In this document: in pieces, positions 23,294 through 34,495 of the stretch
How the letters are laid out: each line of letters begins with the position of its first letter
Position numbering within the stretch: the first letter of the stretch is position 1
Source: Strigamia acuminata
Lineage: Eukaryota; Arthropoda; Chilopoda; Geophilomorpha; Linotaeniidae
NCBI GenBank assembly: GCA_949358305.1
Contig: OX442314.1
Coordinates: forward strand, 45,392,581-45,456,580
Length of the DNA stretch: 64,000 nucleotides
Reading direction: 5' to 3'
Made by a program: the position numbers and the translations under genes
Notes under the pieces: generated by a model
Told to the model about the DNA's origin: nothing
Databases searched by the model: none
Seen by the model: the letters and a program-made list of their open reading frames with translations, nothing else

Positions 23294-23839
23294 TGTTGGT
23301 CTATTGGACCGCCAGTTGTGTCGATGTGACATAAAATCACATTCTTATTGTTTAATTATCTAATCTCGATGTATTTATCCCGTACTTATTTATATCCGAT
23401 GATATTTGTTTATTTAGATATTTTACATTTGTTTATTACTATTTAACACACAGTATCATGCTGTGTCCAGTGTTTTCTCTTAATTCAAGCTTTGTTTGAT
23501 TATATAATTCGTTTTCACGACACCAGGTGTCGTTACTGCTCTCTTTCACCTTCCAAGATGGCGGCGACCATCGTTTTGGCTCTCGCCTCTCGTTTTTCAC
23601 TTTGTAAGGACTTCATTTGTAAGTATTTTGGTTTAGTAAACTTGTTTTTATGTTTTTAAACATTGCTTTGTTTATTGCACGACATATAAGCGCATTTGCG
23701 CGGTCGTTTTATTCGTTTTTCGCTTCCGACGTCGCCCACACGTTCGCACGAGTAGTGCGACGCCTTCGCGAACATTTTCGCCACTTTTCGCTCAATATTT
23801 CGAGCGGGTTTGGTTGTTTTCCTCTGCTACCGACCTACA
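23294..23839 (+). repeat. Copia-A 3' LTR
   Basis: 546 bp, identical by eye to 7115-7660. It is followed by the TTTCC target duplication and then the interrupted Copia-B frame on the opposite strand. Confidence 0.95.
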
Positions 23840-23844
23840 TTTCC

Positions 23845-24990
23845 ATCCTGGTTGTAAATCAGGGTAACCAACGAATATTACTGGTTTTGCTCTGGGTTCC
23901 AATTTCTTACGATGCTGCTTTGGCACCCAAGCGTATGCCAAGCACCCAAAAATCCGTAGATGTTTAACTGTTGGTTTCACACCGGTCAAGCGTTCTATAG
24001 GAGTTTGTCCAACAAAACGCTTAGTTGGAGACCTGTTTCCAATATGAGCTGCCGTTGCAGCCGCTTCTGCCCAATATTCCATAGGGAGTTTAGCATCCTG
24101 TAACATGGTGCGTGTCTTGTCCAAAATTTTTCTGTTACTGCGCTCAGCGACTCCATACTGGGCTGGGCTATAAATTATAGTTTTCTGATGTTCAATGCCA
24201 TTTTGGGCCATAACATTGGCGAATCTTTTATTCAAAAATTCAGTCCCATTGTCGGTTCTTACAGTCTTGACGCGCATATCGTACTTGTTCTGTTGTACCG
24301 CTAAGAACTCCTTAAATACTTCAGTAACTTGATCTTTAGTTTTTAAAAATTTCAGAAAAATTGCTTTTGAATAATCGTCCACAATTGTATACATGTAAAC
24401 TGATCCTCCACAAGATGGTACGGTCATCGGACCACAAAGGTCCATATGTAGCATCTGGAGAGGTGCAGTACTCTTGATAGACTGGACCGACTTAAATGGA
24501 GAACGAGTAAGCTTTCCTGTCACACACGCCTGACACAAGGGTAATGGCTTGAGATTTTTCAAAAGTAAGTCTTTAACCATGTCCCTTGTGACCAATATCT
24601 TCAAATCCTGAAAGTTTAGGTGTGCAAATCTTCGATGCCAGAGAACAGTGTCTGAATCTTGGTTAGACTGTGTGACGGTTTTCCCAGCAAGGCTAGCCTC
24701 TGCTTCATCAGGTGATATGGAACATCTTCCCAATAAGGCTCTAAATGCAAACAAGGTATTCTTCATCTCTGCCTCCAACACAACTCGAGCATTTATATCC
24801 ACTATCTTACAAAAACTGTCCACGAACAATACAGAGCATCCCTTTTTAATGGCACGGCCAACCGAAAATAAATTGTTCGTTAATGACGGCACATATAACA
24901 CCTCATCCAGGTGTAATGTACAAAAACAGGAGAAATCCTTTCTAACAAGAATAGACGATCACTTCTTGATGACCCACCCTGTCCCCCTTT
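23845..24990 (-). pseudogene. pol: Copia-B integrase part (5' piece of split pol)
   Basis: Reads from about 24930 down to 23845 and joins 7114. It begins in the protease-integrase spacer (LYVPSLTNNLFSV), then WHRRFAHL and CQACVTGK (HHCC zinc domain), and the DDE core with HMDLCGP, RTDNGTEF and GVAERSNRKI. The C-terminal module KKLEPRAKPVIFVGY follows. No stops occur. Near 24975-24990 the minus strand reads AAAGGGGGACAGGG, which looks like a polypurine tract out of place, so the 5' truncation may reflect a template switch or deletion. Confidence 0.92.
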
Positions 24991-25074
24991 GATCTTGATG
25001 TCTAAAAGTTTAAATTACCGATATCACAGTGGCAAACATATTTGATAAAGCAAATAACTGAAGATCTTTTTAAC

Positions 25075-27060
25075 ATCTCGTCAACCTTTAGGGATTGGCA
25101 GCACATTGCAGGTGGATATGAAAAAGATTGCCCAGAAAGAAGATCATTGTTCCATTCCCATACGAAGTGTGACAGCACTAGGAGTGAACTTAACTCGTAT
25201 CCAAATATATCATCAAATGGACATCCGATGATGAAGCCGCTATTTGAGGTATTTTTTTGGACAGACTCGCAGATTTGTCTGCACTGGATCAAAAATACGT
25301 CCAAACGACCGCCAACCTTCGTCCATAATCGAGTCTTAGAAATAAGAGAGAAGTCGAAAATTGACGAGTGGAAACATGTGCCGGGCGTGGAAAATCCTGC
25401 CGACCGCCTAACGAGAGGAATGGACGCAGAAGCGATGATTGCCGAGCGACTTTGGTGGCAAGGACCAGACTGGCTGCGCGGAAGTCGTCGGGATTGGCCA
25501 AACCTACCGACAGAGCCGGTCGAAGAGCAAGACGAAATAGCTGAAATCCACGTCGAGGCGGTGCAGACAGTAACAATTAATATTTTTCCGTTTGCCAGGT
25601 TTGGGTCGCTGTCAAAAGCAATCCGAACGCTGGCATGGGTTTTCAGATTTGCTGACAATGCTGGAAGGCGACAGACAGATGCCAGCCAACGCGGTCGAGG
25701 TCCATTGACGGCCACCGAGTTGAAACGCGCAAGATTCGGTTTAATTCGAATTGCGCAATCGGAAGTTTATGGCCAGGAAATCGAAAGAATGAAGGATGGC
25801 AGACAGGTTCATGGGGAGTCAAAGCTGCGAAATTTGAATCCACGGCTGAACGAAAATGGATTGATTGAGCTGCAAAATAGACTACATGAGTCGCGAGATG
25901 TGCCCACTGCTATACAACCCTTGATTTTGCCTCCTAAACATCAACTGACAAATCTAATTTTACAATTTTCGCATTTACAGGTCCTCCATTGCGGATTGAC
26001 AGCCACGCTGTCCAAGTTTCGAGAAATTTACTGGACCCCATCCGCAAGGAGGACCTTGAAGTCGATGTTGGATCGATGCACCATCTGCAAGAAAATTAAT
26101 GGAAGACTAATGCGAGAGGTGCCACGCGCTCTGCCAGCCGACAGGACGTCCCAATGTCAACCGTTCGCCGTCACCGGAGTCGATTTTGCAGGTCCGGTGA
26201 TAGTAAAGGGACGAAAAACCAAAGCCTACGTAGCGGTTTTCACGTGCGCAACCATCCGGGCAGTTCATCTGGAGTTGGTTCCCTCACTAGCGACGACAGA
26301 CTTTTTGGGCGCATTCGAACGATTCATTAGCCGCAGAGGGCTCCCAAAGACGATGTACAGTGATAACGGGACCACTTTCCACCGTGCCCACTTAGAACTC
26401 GCTTCACTGCTGAACCACACCAAAACTATTTGGCACAAAAGGGTGTCGAATGGAAATTTATCGTCGAAAATGGACCTTGGTGGGGTGGGTTCTGGGAGAG
26501 GATGGTTCAGACTGTTAAAAGGTGTTTAAGAAAAGCCATTGGATCAGCACATCTAAATTTTTACCAACTTGGAACTTTTCTGGCGCAAACGGAAGCTGTG
26601 ATAAATCGTAGGCCAATTACCTACGTCTACGACAAACCAGGTGAAATCGAACCACTCACACCAGCACATTTTCTGACGGGTGTTATGCTGACCCATCTGC
26701 CTGATTCGGGAGCAACAGATGACCGCGAGCCAACGCAAAGGGAGTTCATTCGTCAATGGCGTTATCAGCAACGTGTGTTGCTTTCCTTTTGGACTCGCTG
26801 GTCGCGTGAATATCTGACCGACCTCAAAATTCAGACAGGCAGATCCAATACGCAGGAACTCCAGCTCGACGACGTCGTCATAGTGGAGGAACCATTCAAG
26901 CCACGTTTGAACTAGAAGATGGGCAGAGTGGTCGAAGTTAGACGGGGTCGAGACGATAAAGTCAGATCGTGTGAGCTTGTGCTTGCCAATGGAGGGAAAT
27001 TAAGACGACCCATTCAACGTCTTGTACGCTTGGAAGTGGGTTCTGAGGCTCCCCCGGCCG
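25075..27060 (+). pseudogene. BEL/Pao pol fragment (RNase H end and integrase)
   Basis: From 25247 the translation follows BEL/Pao pol: WTDSQICLHWI, FVHNRVLEI, HVPGVENPADRLTRG and LWWQGPDWL (RNase H tail). Then come the integrase zinc region (HLQVLHCG, CTICKK) and the DDE core with VTGVDFAGPV, MYSDNGTTF and, after a frameshift near 26430, GFWERMVQTVK. A C-terminal segment up to GKLRRPIQRLVRLE follows past a stop at 26913. Two frame breaks and missing gag, protease and RT make it dead. 25140-25245 matches other dispersed copies at 31130 and 43260 and may not belong to the element. Confidence 0.9.
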
Positions 27061-27064
27061 GCAG

Positions 27065-27725
27065 TGTGAAAATCGGGTGATTTTACAGGTTAAATGAACT
27101 GTTATTTAAATTACTAATTGTGTTTCATTATGATATTTTAGTTTGCCATTTTATATTTCATTATATTGCTTTAAATTGTTGATTTGTGTGAATTTGATGT
27201 TGCTACTTTTACATTAATGTTTGTTAATTGCAATTGATTGAGTAATTTGTTATTGTAATTTTTATTCATAGTTGTAGTTTTATTTGCATTTTTATAACCC
27301 TTTATATATAGTTTAAATGATTGTCTATTTTTAGTGAATTTGGTATTTTTATTACATTTCTCATTTTTGTACTTCCTAATATTGCATTTGTTGTTGTAAA
27401 TTTATATTGATGTCTTATTTGAGTGTATTGATCTGTTCCAGTTTTGACTGAGGTTTTTACCCCCACGTTAATCTCTTAATTGGTGGGGTTTTTCCTAACC
27501 TGTGAGCACGACTTTCATTGGTGCTCTGAACGTGTCATTCACATTCCTTTACCCATTTCCCATTGTATTGAAATAGAATAAACTTTAGTGTACTTTTTAC
27601 CTCTAAAACGTGTGGTCGTGTCTCTTCTTCACTCCGACGCCATTTGCAATTTTCATCAAAACCCTCAAGTAACTACATCCATTTGTATCCAGGACTTTGG
27701 AAATTTATTGCTAAGTTTGTACTAC
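27065..27725 (+). repeat. BEL/Pao 3' LTR
   Basis: Begins TGTGAAAATCGGGTGATTTTAC, a small hairpin, right after the pol end. It contains an AATAAA near 27580. The last 200 bp resemble the LTR-like segment ending near 41285 (ACGTGTGGT, GACGCCATTT, ATTTGTATCCA). The exact 3' end is estimated from where that similarity stops. Confidence 0.7.
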
Positions 27726-28046
27726 ATTTATCTTGTGCAAATTTAACAGACCGCATCCTAGAATATTCATAAAATATCCACCAACAGACCCCAAAGAGCG
27801 TTACCAACGGCTACCATTACCAAACCAATACAACAGGATTTACTGTTACCAGCAGCTACCAAATTAAAATTAAATTAAAATTTACCATATTAATTTTCAA
27901 CATGGAAATGTTTGGAAATGTATGCAATTTTGCGAATTTGATCAAATTTTTTGTAGTGTGAGCTCCATGTCCACTCGCATCACGCTTCAACCATCAATGG
28001 CGCTGCAGGCATAAAGGAGGAATCACGTTTAATCTAACTTCTGAGA

Positions 28047-28193
28047 ATGAGTTTTAAAGTTTTGTGTAAAACGTAAGTATATTTGACACTATACAATTGC
28101 ATAACCGAATTTATTTACATCTATATTATTTATTTCCATAGCTGCAATGGCAAGGCATTTTGCCATCATTGCAATAAAATGCAAAAGCCACCT
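28047..28193 (+). CDS. Candidate small two-exon Cys-rich ORF
   Basis: Exon 28047-28072 (ATG) ends at GTAAGT. Exon 28142-28193 follows CCATAG and ends at another GTAAGT. The splice keeps frame and encodes LCKT/CNGKAFCHHCNKMQK, a possible zinc ribbon-like cluster. The next acceptor (TTGTAG, 28254) falls in a dispersed repeat and soon hits a stop. It could be a chance splice pair or the start of a decayed gene. No family recognised. Confidence 0.2.
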
Positions 28194-28199
28194 GTAAGT

Positions 28200-28420
28200 T
28201 TCAAATTTCTCATCGCCAAATTTTTTATTTAGTTTTGGTTATTTATTTATTTGTAGATTGGAATGAGTATGCGAGTTTGTTATTTTTGATGTTTTTTTTT
28301 TTACTAATCCATTGTTTTTATTTACATTTTTTATTGAATAGAGTCTGTTGTGGACTTGTGGACATTTTATTTATTTATTTATTTATTTTTTTTATTAGTT
28401 GTAAGTGCGGCATTGTGTCA
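28200..28420 (+). repeat. Dispersed repeat family 3, proximal block, copy 1
   Basis: TTTGGTTATTT...GTAGATTGGAATGAGTATGCG and GAATAGAGTCTG recur at 45950-46110 and 51450-51600. It is usually followed by dead Copia RNase H sequence. Confidence 0.7.
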
Positions 28421-28617
28421 GATTGACGGGAATTACTTCCGCTTGTGCCACTGACACCCTATGCGTTACGTCTTAGACGCTCGTGTTGTAATCCAATCGA
28501 GCTTTCGGTAAGCATTGCTGTCAGACCAATAATTTTTTCTTCTAATGTTAACATTTGCTCCCACTGCAGTTTCCTGCTCCAAATTTATAAGAGAATGAGC
28601 TTCCGACATTCGAATCA

Positions 28618-28917
28618 ATGAGTGTGATCCGTCCCCAATACGTATCCACAAAAACGCTCACGCAAATACCACTCGACCCCATAGTCAAAGAAAAGGCGAT
28701 AAAACAAACTAAACGTCGCCCACCTCCAGCTCCGCAGCCGCCAGAAAGCACACCTCCGTCTGCGAGTTACCCGGATTTTTAAGAGGTTTACCGAACATTA
28801 TCCCAATCTGGTAGAGCACCTAGATACTCACGCGTTGATGACCGCCCTACCTGACCACGGGAAATCATTCTTCCGTTGGTTCGCTACCAACGCCTCATAC
28901 AAGCAGACCAAACTCTA
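28618..28917 (+). pseudogene. Unidentified broken ORF
   Basis: A 54-codon ORF from ATG 28618 is proline-rich (KRRPPPAPQPPE). A second open segment in another frame (HYPNLVEHLDTHALM to YKQTKL) runs to 28917. Together they look like one decayed coding region with a frameshift near 28770. I do not recognise the protein; a gag region is possible. Confidence 0.25.
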
Positions 28918-29104
28918 GCCAACCCAAAGGAATCTTCGAGGATCCATTACAACAACCAATGTACTTACCAGTGATACAGGTCCAGGTTCACGCCCGTGCC
29001 GGCCATGAACCCACATTTGGACATGAACAGTTTTACATAAATGAAAGTACCGATCCTCGAGATATGTCAACCGGCCTGATCGGAAACACTGTGGTGAAGC
29101 CGCC

Positions 29105-29342
29105 GTTTTCATAGAGCAACTGACGGAAATTGTGTGTGAGACGTACCTCAACCCATGGGGGTGCAAGAAACCAACCTCCTTCAAAGTTGTTTTACTACTA
29201 ATATTAGCCATTACAACACGTTATTACGTAGAATTTATGAAATTTAATGAATTGTATAACACGGAAATGCAAAAGTATATTTTGTTTGTTTGCATTGCAT
29301 GTAGTTCCATTGAGGCAGAGTACCTAGCAATGTTAAATGTAA
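29105..29342 (+). pseudogene. Dead Copia RNase H fragment
   Basis: LNPWGCKKPTSF, then about 120 bp of foreign sequence, then CSSIEAEYLAM, which is the catalytic-region EAEYLA of Copia RNase H. The same 120-bp interruption is present at 48700-48840, so it predates amplification of this family. Confidence 0.7.
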
Positions 29343-30058
29343 CAAGTAAACCAAAAAAACTACGTTTTTGAAAAAGGCTTTTATGCTGTATTCCTGATAA
29401 ATTTGAATCTATGCTAAAAATTTGTCAAATGACAAATCATTTTTTAGCAAAAAAAAAAAAATGTAGCTCAGATCAAAAAGTTATCAGCACCATTTGAAAG
29501 AGCGGCAAATTCTGCACAGGAAACATATTTTTAATTTTTTAAACCGTTCATTTTTCATATTTTTTGTTTTTATGGCTAAATTCAAATTTCTTACTAATTG
29601 ACCATGCGGTAGCTGGCTACAATCGTAAAAAAAACTTTTTTTTTTTTACCGAATCGAAAAAAGAAACATACAGACTTGTGCAGAATGCAATTTCCAATCA
29701 AATGAGCGTGGTTTCAGGATTTTTAAATCCTTTTTTAGTGCCGAAAACATCAAAATTCGTATCGGGCGAACATTAAAGAACACGGGTTCCGCTAGGTGGC
29801 GCTCCGGTATGCTTAAAGTTTGCCGTAAATCAGAGTTTTCAGCATTCGTACTTCCAGTCCACAGCGCCGAAAAATGAGTCTTTTTTTTATTTCTTTTTTT
29901 CATAATGTGTAGAATGACCTGTTCTAGGGCGGTACAAAGCACAAATTTTAATTTTTTGTTACGGTGAATTGATTTTTGGAAAAAACACCCAAAATTAGAC
30001 AAACCGGAAGTTGAAACACACACACAGACAAACATTCAAAGTAAGTTAAATAAAAGCC
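29343..30058. mobile_element. Insertion within dead Copia fragment
   Basis: The copy at 48860 reads ATGTAATAAAGGACGC without interruption. Here about 0.7 kb lies between ATGTAA and TAAAGGACGC. AAAGGCTTTTAT near the left end and ATAAAAGCCTTT at the right end are inverted repeats. It contains A/T homopolymers and an ACACACAC run. Probably a MITE; no coding capacity. Confidence 0.5.
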
Positions 30059-30099
30059 TTTAATAAAGGACGCATAATGAATTTCCTCTATTTTTGAAA

Positions 30100-30385
30100 A
30101 ATGCTGTGTGTGGGACTGGGAGATGGTCAATGTGTCCCGACCATCTCTACACAGATTCTCTATCCTCAATATTTCACCCCCTTCTAACGATATAGAAAAC
30201 ACTAAAACAGATCATATTAGAATCAGATACTGTACTATTTTATTAGAGACTGGTTCGAACGTGGTCATTTCACACTGTAAAAACTTCCAGGTGACTGGAA
30301 CGTAGCCACCATTTTTACCAAATGGTTTAATGTCAACAGGATGGTGGCCTTAAGTCAGCTAATCTTCACTTCGAAGTAGAGGTGA
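30100..30385 (+). pseudogene. Dead Copia RNase H C-terminal fragment
   Basis: Reads SSNDIENTKTDHIRIRY, WFERGHFTL and GDWNVATIFTKWFNVNR with frame breaks, homologous to the end of Copia-A RNase H (TSNDVENSKTKHIR, VADIFTKWLS). Related copies are at 46600-46666/47469-47580, 48960-49130 and 51900-52110. Confidence 0.8.
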
Positions 30386-30439
30386 CCCCCATTGAGATAT
30401 GTCGACCGGCCTGATCGGAAACACCGTGGTGGAGCATCC

Positions 30440-30668
30440 ATATAGAATTTTTCTTGATGGTTGTAATTTTGTCCACTTCAATTCCACTTGAAGTTTCCTA
30501 TGTTTACACCGTCAACCACTGCGAACTAGTTCAGAAACATTCCGAATTATTTTGAAGAAAAACAGCAAATCGACTGTTTGATGTCCCCAACGTTGTTGTC
30601 GAAGCCCTTACCAGCTTCAGACCAGGAATTTTCATTCATCATCTTTTTGATGTGAAGTTCCAATAAAA
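30440..30668 (+). repeat. Dispersed repeat family 2, distal part
   Basis: ATATAGAATTTTTCTTGATGG through GTCCCCAACGTTGTTGTCGAAG matches 49530-49760 and partly 53265-53380. 30394-30437 also matches 29056-29100. Confidence 0.75.
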
Positions 30669-31384
30669 TATACAGTGTTCACTTTAACGAGAATTTCAAA
30701 AATCTGTATTTATATAACGGAAAAAATTCACGAAAAGCGGTTTTTTGCAAAAACTCGCCACCTCTAGAACCAAAACATAAGACTAGTAAAACAGCAAACT
30801 TTTGCAACAGACTGGGCAAGCAGCACTCACAAGCAACGAAATTAACAAAATTTAAGTCTATTTTTTGTTTCAATATTTCTTTTTTTTTTAATTAGTTTAA
30901 TTTTTCCCACAAATAAAGAAAATTGTAAAACACAAGAAAAATTTTTCTTCCATGTGAAGATAGTTTTGTGTTGTGCAATGCCATTTCACTTTGTCAAAAA
31001 CCATAAATACACAAGCAAACCATCACTACTGTACAAGTGCGACTGTGACCACTCGGCCACCCAAGGGAGGCCAGCATCACTACCACACACCGCCCAATGG
31101 CCACAACGTTTTCTTCCAATAAGAAAAACATCGTTCCATTCCAATTCGAAGTGTGAAAGCACTAAGAAGGAACTTAACTCATATCCACACATCCAAATAC
31201 ATCATCAAATGGACATCCGATGATGAAGCCGCTATTTGACATTTGATTGATCTGCCATTTTTGTTTGTGTTGTTTGTTTGTTTAGGTTAAGTGTTTATGA
31301 TTTAATTACGTGCCTGTCAATAATTATCATTTAGTTGGTTTGGGTTATTTGGGTTACAAACTGTAAAAGTTTAATTCTTTAAAC
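30669..31384. other. Unassigned, with one short dispersed repeat
   Basis: 31130-31240 (TTCCATTC..CGAAGTGTGA to GACATCCGATGATGAAGCCG) matches 25140-25245 and partly 43262-43335. The rest shows no gene. Confidence 0.5.
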
Positions 31385-32150
31385 CTTCATTTCAAACCAA
31401 CGGTAACCTGCCATTGTTGCGTCTGTCTACGCGTGCTCAATAAAGTTTTGATGTAAATTATAAATTGTTGTACAGTATGTATTTAATATTTGAAGAGTTG
31501 TGACACCAACTAATGAAGTATACTCAGACTCACCATAAGAGACACACCACTAACACCAGTTCCTATTGGCCGCCTATTCACTGGTGTAGGGCTACATAAA
31601 AGTAGGCCAAAATACAAACGCCTGAGTTACGGGAAGCCATTTTGTGTCCAGACATAACAATCAATCTTACATTTGAAAAGCAGCTGGAGAAAGCAACCGA
31701 TAAATTTAACGAACTAAACAATCATGTAATTTGAAGAAGTTAAAACATAACACATTGCTTTCAGACTTTTTAAAATATTTTTTTACTACATATAAGTCAA
31801 TTTACATCTTTTCAAACACCGAAAATAATCAAAGTAATTACAATTACAACAAACCTACTTTTCCTGGTAGAATAATACAGGCAACAGTCAGGAGTAAATA
31901 GGCTCGGCCACAGTTTCCTGTGGGCTCGGCCAATAGGAACTGGTGTTAGTGATGTGTCTCTTATGGTGAGTCTGAGTATATTTGCCTTTTCCTGATAGAT
32001 CCTTCTATGTGGCTAGGCATTTTAAAAAGGACACAATAGGAAACTTGTAAACAACCGCCGAACATTTGAAAAATACCACAAAAACTCCACTACTATAGCC
32101 AACCAAGACAATGAACTAGGGTCTGTCTCCATCAGCCAGACAAATAGTAC
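31385..32150 (+). repeat. Dispersed repeat family 5, copy 1 (interrupted)
   Basis: CTGCCATTGTTGCGTCTGT...ATTTGAAGAGTTGTGA...AATGAAGTA, interrupted by the 31521-31978 element, then TTTGCCTTTTCCTGATAGATCC...GCAATGAACTAGG. An uninterrupted copy lies at 45210-45490. Confidence 0.75.
31521..31978. mobile_element. TA-flanked MITE with 52-bp TIRs
   Basis: Terminal inverted repeats start TACTCAGACTCACCATAAG, 52 bp with one mismatch (31521-31572 against 31927-31978). TA flanks both ends, and the sister repeat at 45330 shows the empty site AAGTATTTG. The interior has no ORF. The TA target suggests a Tc1/mariner-related source. Confidence 0.9.
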
Positions 32151-32249
32151 CGTAGTAAAGAAACTATTTTTGTCAGTTCGACCAGAACAAAAATCCAGTG
32201 ATTTTTTTTCTGGATTTGCAATTGTTTTTTTCGCGACTCTAAATGCGCC

Positions 32250-32395
32250 TCATTTTAAATAAGCACTTTGTTTGTTTTTCTTTAATCTAATTTTTATCTA
32301 ATTCATATTATTGTTGTTTGAATTTATTGCATACTCATTTATTATTGGTTTTATTTCATTTTTAAATCGAGGACTTTAACCTCTATAACCCCGTC
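32250..32395 (+). repeat. BEL-like LTR family 4 fragment
   Basis: Matches the middle of the family at 43470-43570 and 50440-50525 (ATTATTGTTGTTTGAATTTAT..., TTTTTAAATCGAGGACTTTAACC). Confidence 0.65.
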
Positions 32396-33160
32396 TGTCC
32401 GTCCGTGCGCATCAATTCCGCCAAAACAAAAGCAGCTAGAGCCAAACGGGCATGCAACTGCAATGAACTCAGCATACCAATAATAGGTTCCTAAGACCTC
32501 CGGTTTTATAAAAAAAAAACTGGTTTATTAGTCTTTTAGTCGTCTATTACAACCTGTACCGGAAATGACATATTATTTAGGCGATGGCAAAATGATCATT
32601 TTTGATCGAATTTTGGTGGGATTTTGTTTGTTGTTGCTTTTATATTTTGGCCAAAAATATTATTTTTCATTACTTTATTTTTCTTTTATTTTGGTGTTTA
32701 ATTTAGAAACAGACGGACAGATATATTTCTTTACAAAAAAGTGTAGGAGGGGTTTAAAAGTCTAATACCATGCAGACAACTAATAACTTTTATTGTAAGA
32801 AAAATTACGATATGGTATAAGCATGATAATAACTATAATTTTTCTTGTTTTTTTATAGATGTTAACGGTGATGTCCTTTACTTACAAAGGGTCACAAATC
32901 AAATTCCCAAATAATCTGAATATTGAATTAAATTTAAATTTTGTTAAATCAGCTTTATCTGAAGAATTATCTGAATTGTTATTGTTCTAAATGCATTTTT
33001 AGATAGACATCTAAACCTGATGTTTAGAAAGTCTAATAAAACGGTTCTGTCCGTCCGCATCCATATCTCAAAAACAATAGCAGGTAGAGACAAACGGACA
33101 ACTGCAATAAATTCAGCGAACCTGTATTAGGTTCCTAAGGTCTTTTTGCATTACAGGTAT
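32396..33160. repeat. Paired TCTGTCCGTCCG repeats
   Basis: 32390-32510 and 33030-33150 are diverged direct copies containing CTGTCCGTCC, a CAAAA.CA..AGC.AG.TAGAG core and ATTAGGTTCCTAAG. Between them is AT-rich sequence without a gene. Confidence 0.55.
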
Positions 33161-33179
33161 TTACTTGTTTACTAATTAA

Positions 33180-34495
33180 ATGTGGGCTTACAATATAAAG
33201 AGAATTGTAAATGCCACATTTATATAAAATGTGGGCTTACAATACAAGGCATGTAATTTTTACTAATTAGAGTTTGCTCTACAACCTTATAATGGGTAAT
33301 TATTGTTGGACAGGACTCTTATTTTAACCAATACTCTTCTGGAACTGAGTAGTGATAGAAGCAGCTATTGTAAAGTAATAATTCACCGACAAAGTTTAAT
33401 TGCTCATAAGTCATAATCATTCTAGAATTTAGAAACTCAAGTATAAAAATACCTGGTCTCAGTGTTCTGATAAGAATTATATGTAGACTGCCCGTAAAAC
33501 CTAAAGTCAATTGAACTGCCCTAATGTAGAAAGGAAAAAATATCTGATTCAATTTAACGTATTTCAAAATGTCGGTTTACATAACTAGAAATATTATAAA
33601 TGCCACATTTAAGAAAATGTGGGCTTACAATATAAAGAGAATCGTAAATGCCACATTTATGTGAAATGTGGGCTTACAATACAAGGAAAATAAAGTTAAA
33701 AAAAAATAGTATCAAATTCAAAAATGAAGAAAATTAAACACACTAAAGAAATGAGTTAAATATCTGCTGCCCAAATTGACCAGAGCTCTCTTTGGTTCCA
33801 CCAAGACGAGTAATGTCATCCATTTCGCCAGGGGTGACCACGAGTATTTAGAGAGTTGGATTTTACACCCCCGAAAATAAACTTGCCGAAATTTTACATT
33901 TATCGGACGAAAATATTTCGTCCAACTTATCAAATCAAATCAATATACCATTCTTGAAATATTCAACTTGTCAAAAAATCCGCCATGAAAATTGCAAATA
34001 CGGTGACATTTTTCAGCTTTGTTCTTCAAAAAATTTCACTAAAAGGGCGGTTATGCAACAACTGAGAAACACTCGGATGAAATTAAAGCAAATTCACGAA
34101 AGTAATGACAAAATCTATCGAAAATCTACCGAAATGCACAGGAAAATCCAACGTGGCGTACCGGCGTGCTTCCATTCTCTGCAATGGCGATGGCGATTTA
34201 AACGGGGTTCACATCGTGAAAACACGAGTGCTGACTACAAGCAGAACCATTCTCTACACTTTTGCATTTTTAAACTCTTCGATGAAATTGATGCAAACAG
34301 TAAAATTTTCGGAATAAATACATATCAATTAAAAAAATATAATTATCAATAAATTCTTGTTCTTCCGTGTCAGCTTCGAAATGTGAAAACCAGGACCACA
34401 CACCATGCCATTAATGAGTCACGGATGCCACCTAGTGTTATAAAGTTTAAGATACAAAAAACATTTCAAATATTAATAAATTGTATTTACCACAA
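33180..34495 (+). repeat. Dispersed repeat family 1, copy 2 (most complete)
   Basis: Includes the block TACTAATTAGAG..GGGTAATTATTGTTGGA and two tandem TGCCACATTT..AAATGTGGGCTTACAATA units (33599-33690) with an internal palindrome. The distal part is shared with 1-535. Relative to copy 3 it carries an extra 150 bp at about 33775-33920 flanked by CCAA. No coding capacity seen. Confidence 0.8.

Larger units (their letters stand above)
7115..23839 (+). mobile_element. Copia-A LTR retrotransposon, nearly intact, carrying a nested element
   Basis: Bounded by two 546-bp LTRs at constant offset, with a TTTCC target duplication at 7110-7114 and 23840-23844. It spans 16,725 bp, or about 7.4 kb without the nested 10215-19558 element. 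Order: LTR, tRNA-iMet primer site, 1.1-kb leader, gag-pro-int-RT-RNase H frame, polypurine tract 23283-23293, LTR. I saw no difference between the LTRs by eye, which implies recent insertion. Confidence 0.95.
4897..24990 (-). mobile_element. Copia-B LTR retrotransposon, split by a nested insertion
   Basis: A minus-strand Ty1/Copia element in two pieces, 24990-23845 and 7114-4897. Copia-A sits between them with TTTCC at both junctions. Joining at the duplication gives one open frame of 2,970 nt (24901 to 5202) with no stop, so Copia-B was probably intact in this part when hit. Gag, most of protease and the 5' LTR are absent. At about 24980 the element ends abruptly next to BEL/Pao debris. Confidence 0.85.

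Noticed and set aside
25002-25715. 237-codon minus-strand ORF
   Set aside because: Antisense shadow of the BEL/Pao RNase H region, which has unmistakable plus-strand motifs.
33319-33567. 82-codon minus-strand ORF
   Set aside because: Lies in dispersed repeat family 1; the aligned copy at 55390-55760 does not keep the frame.
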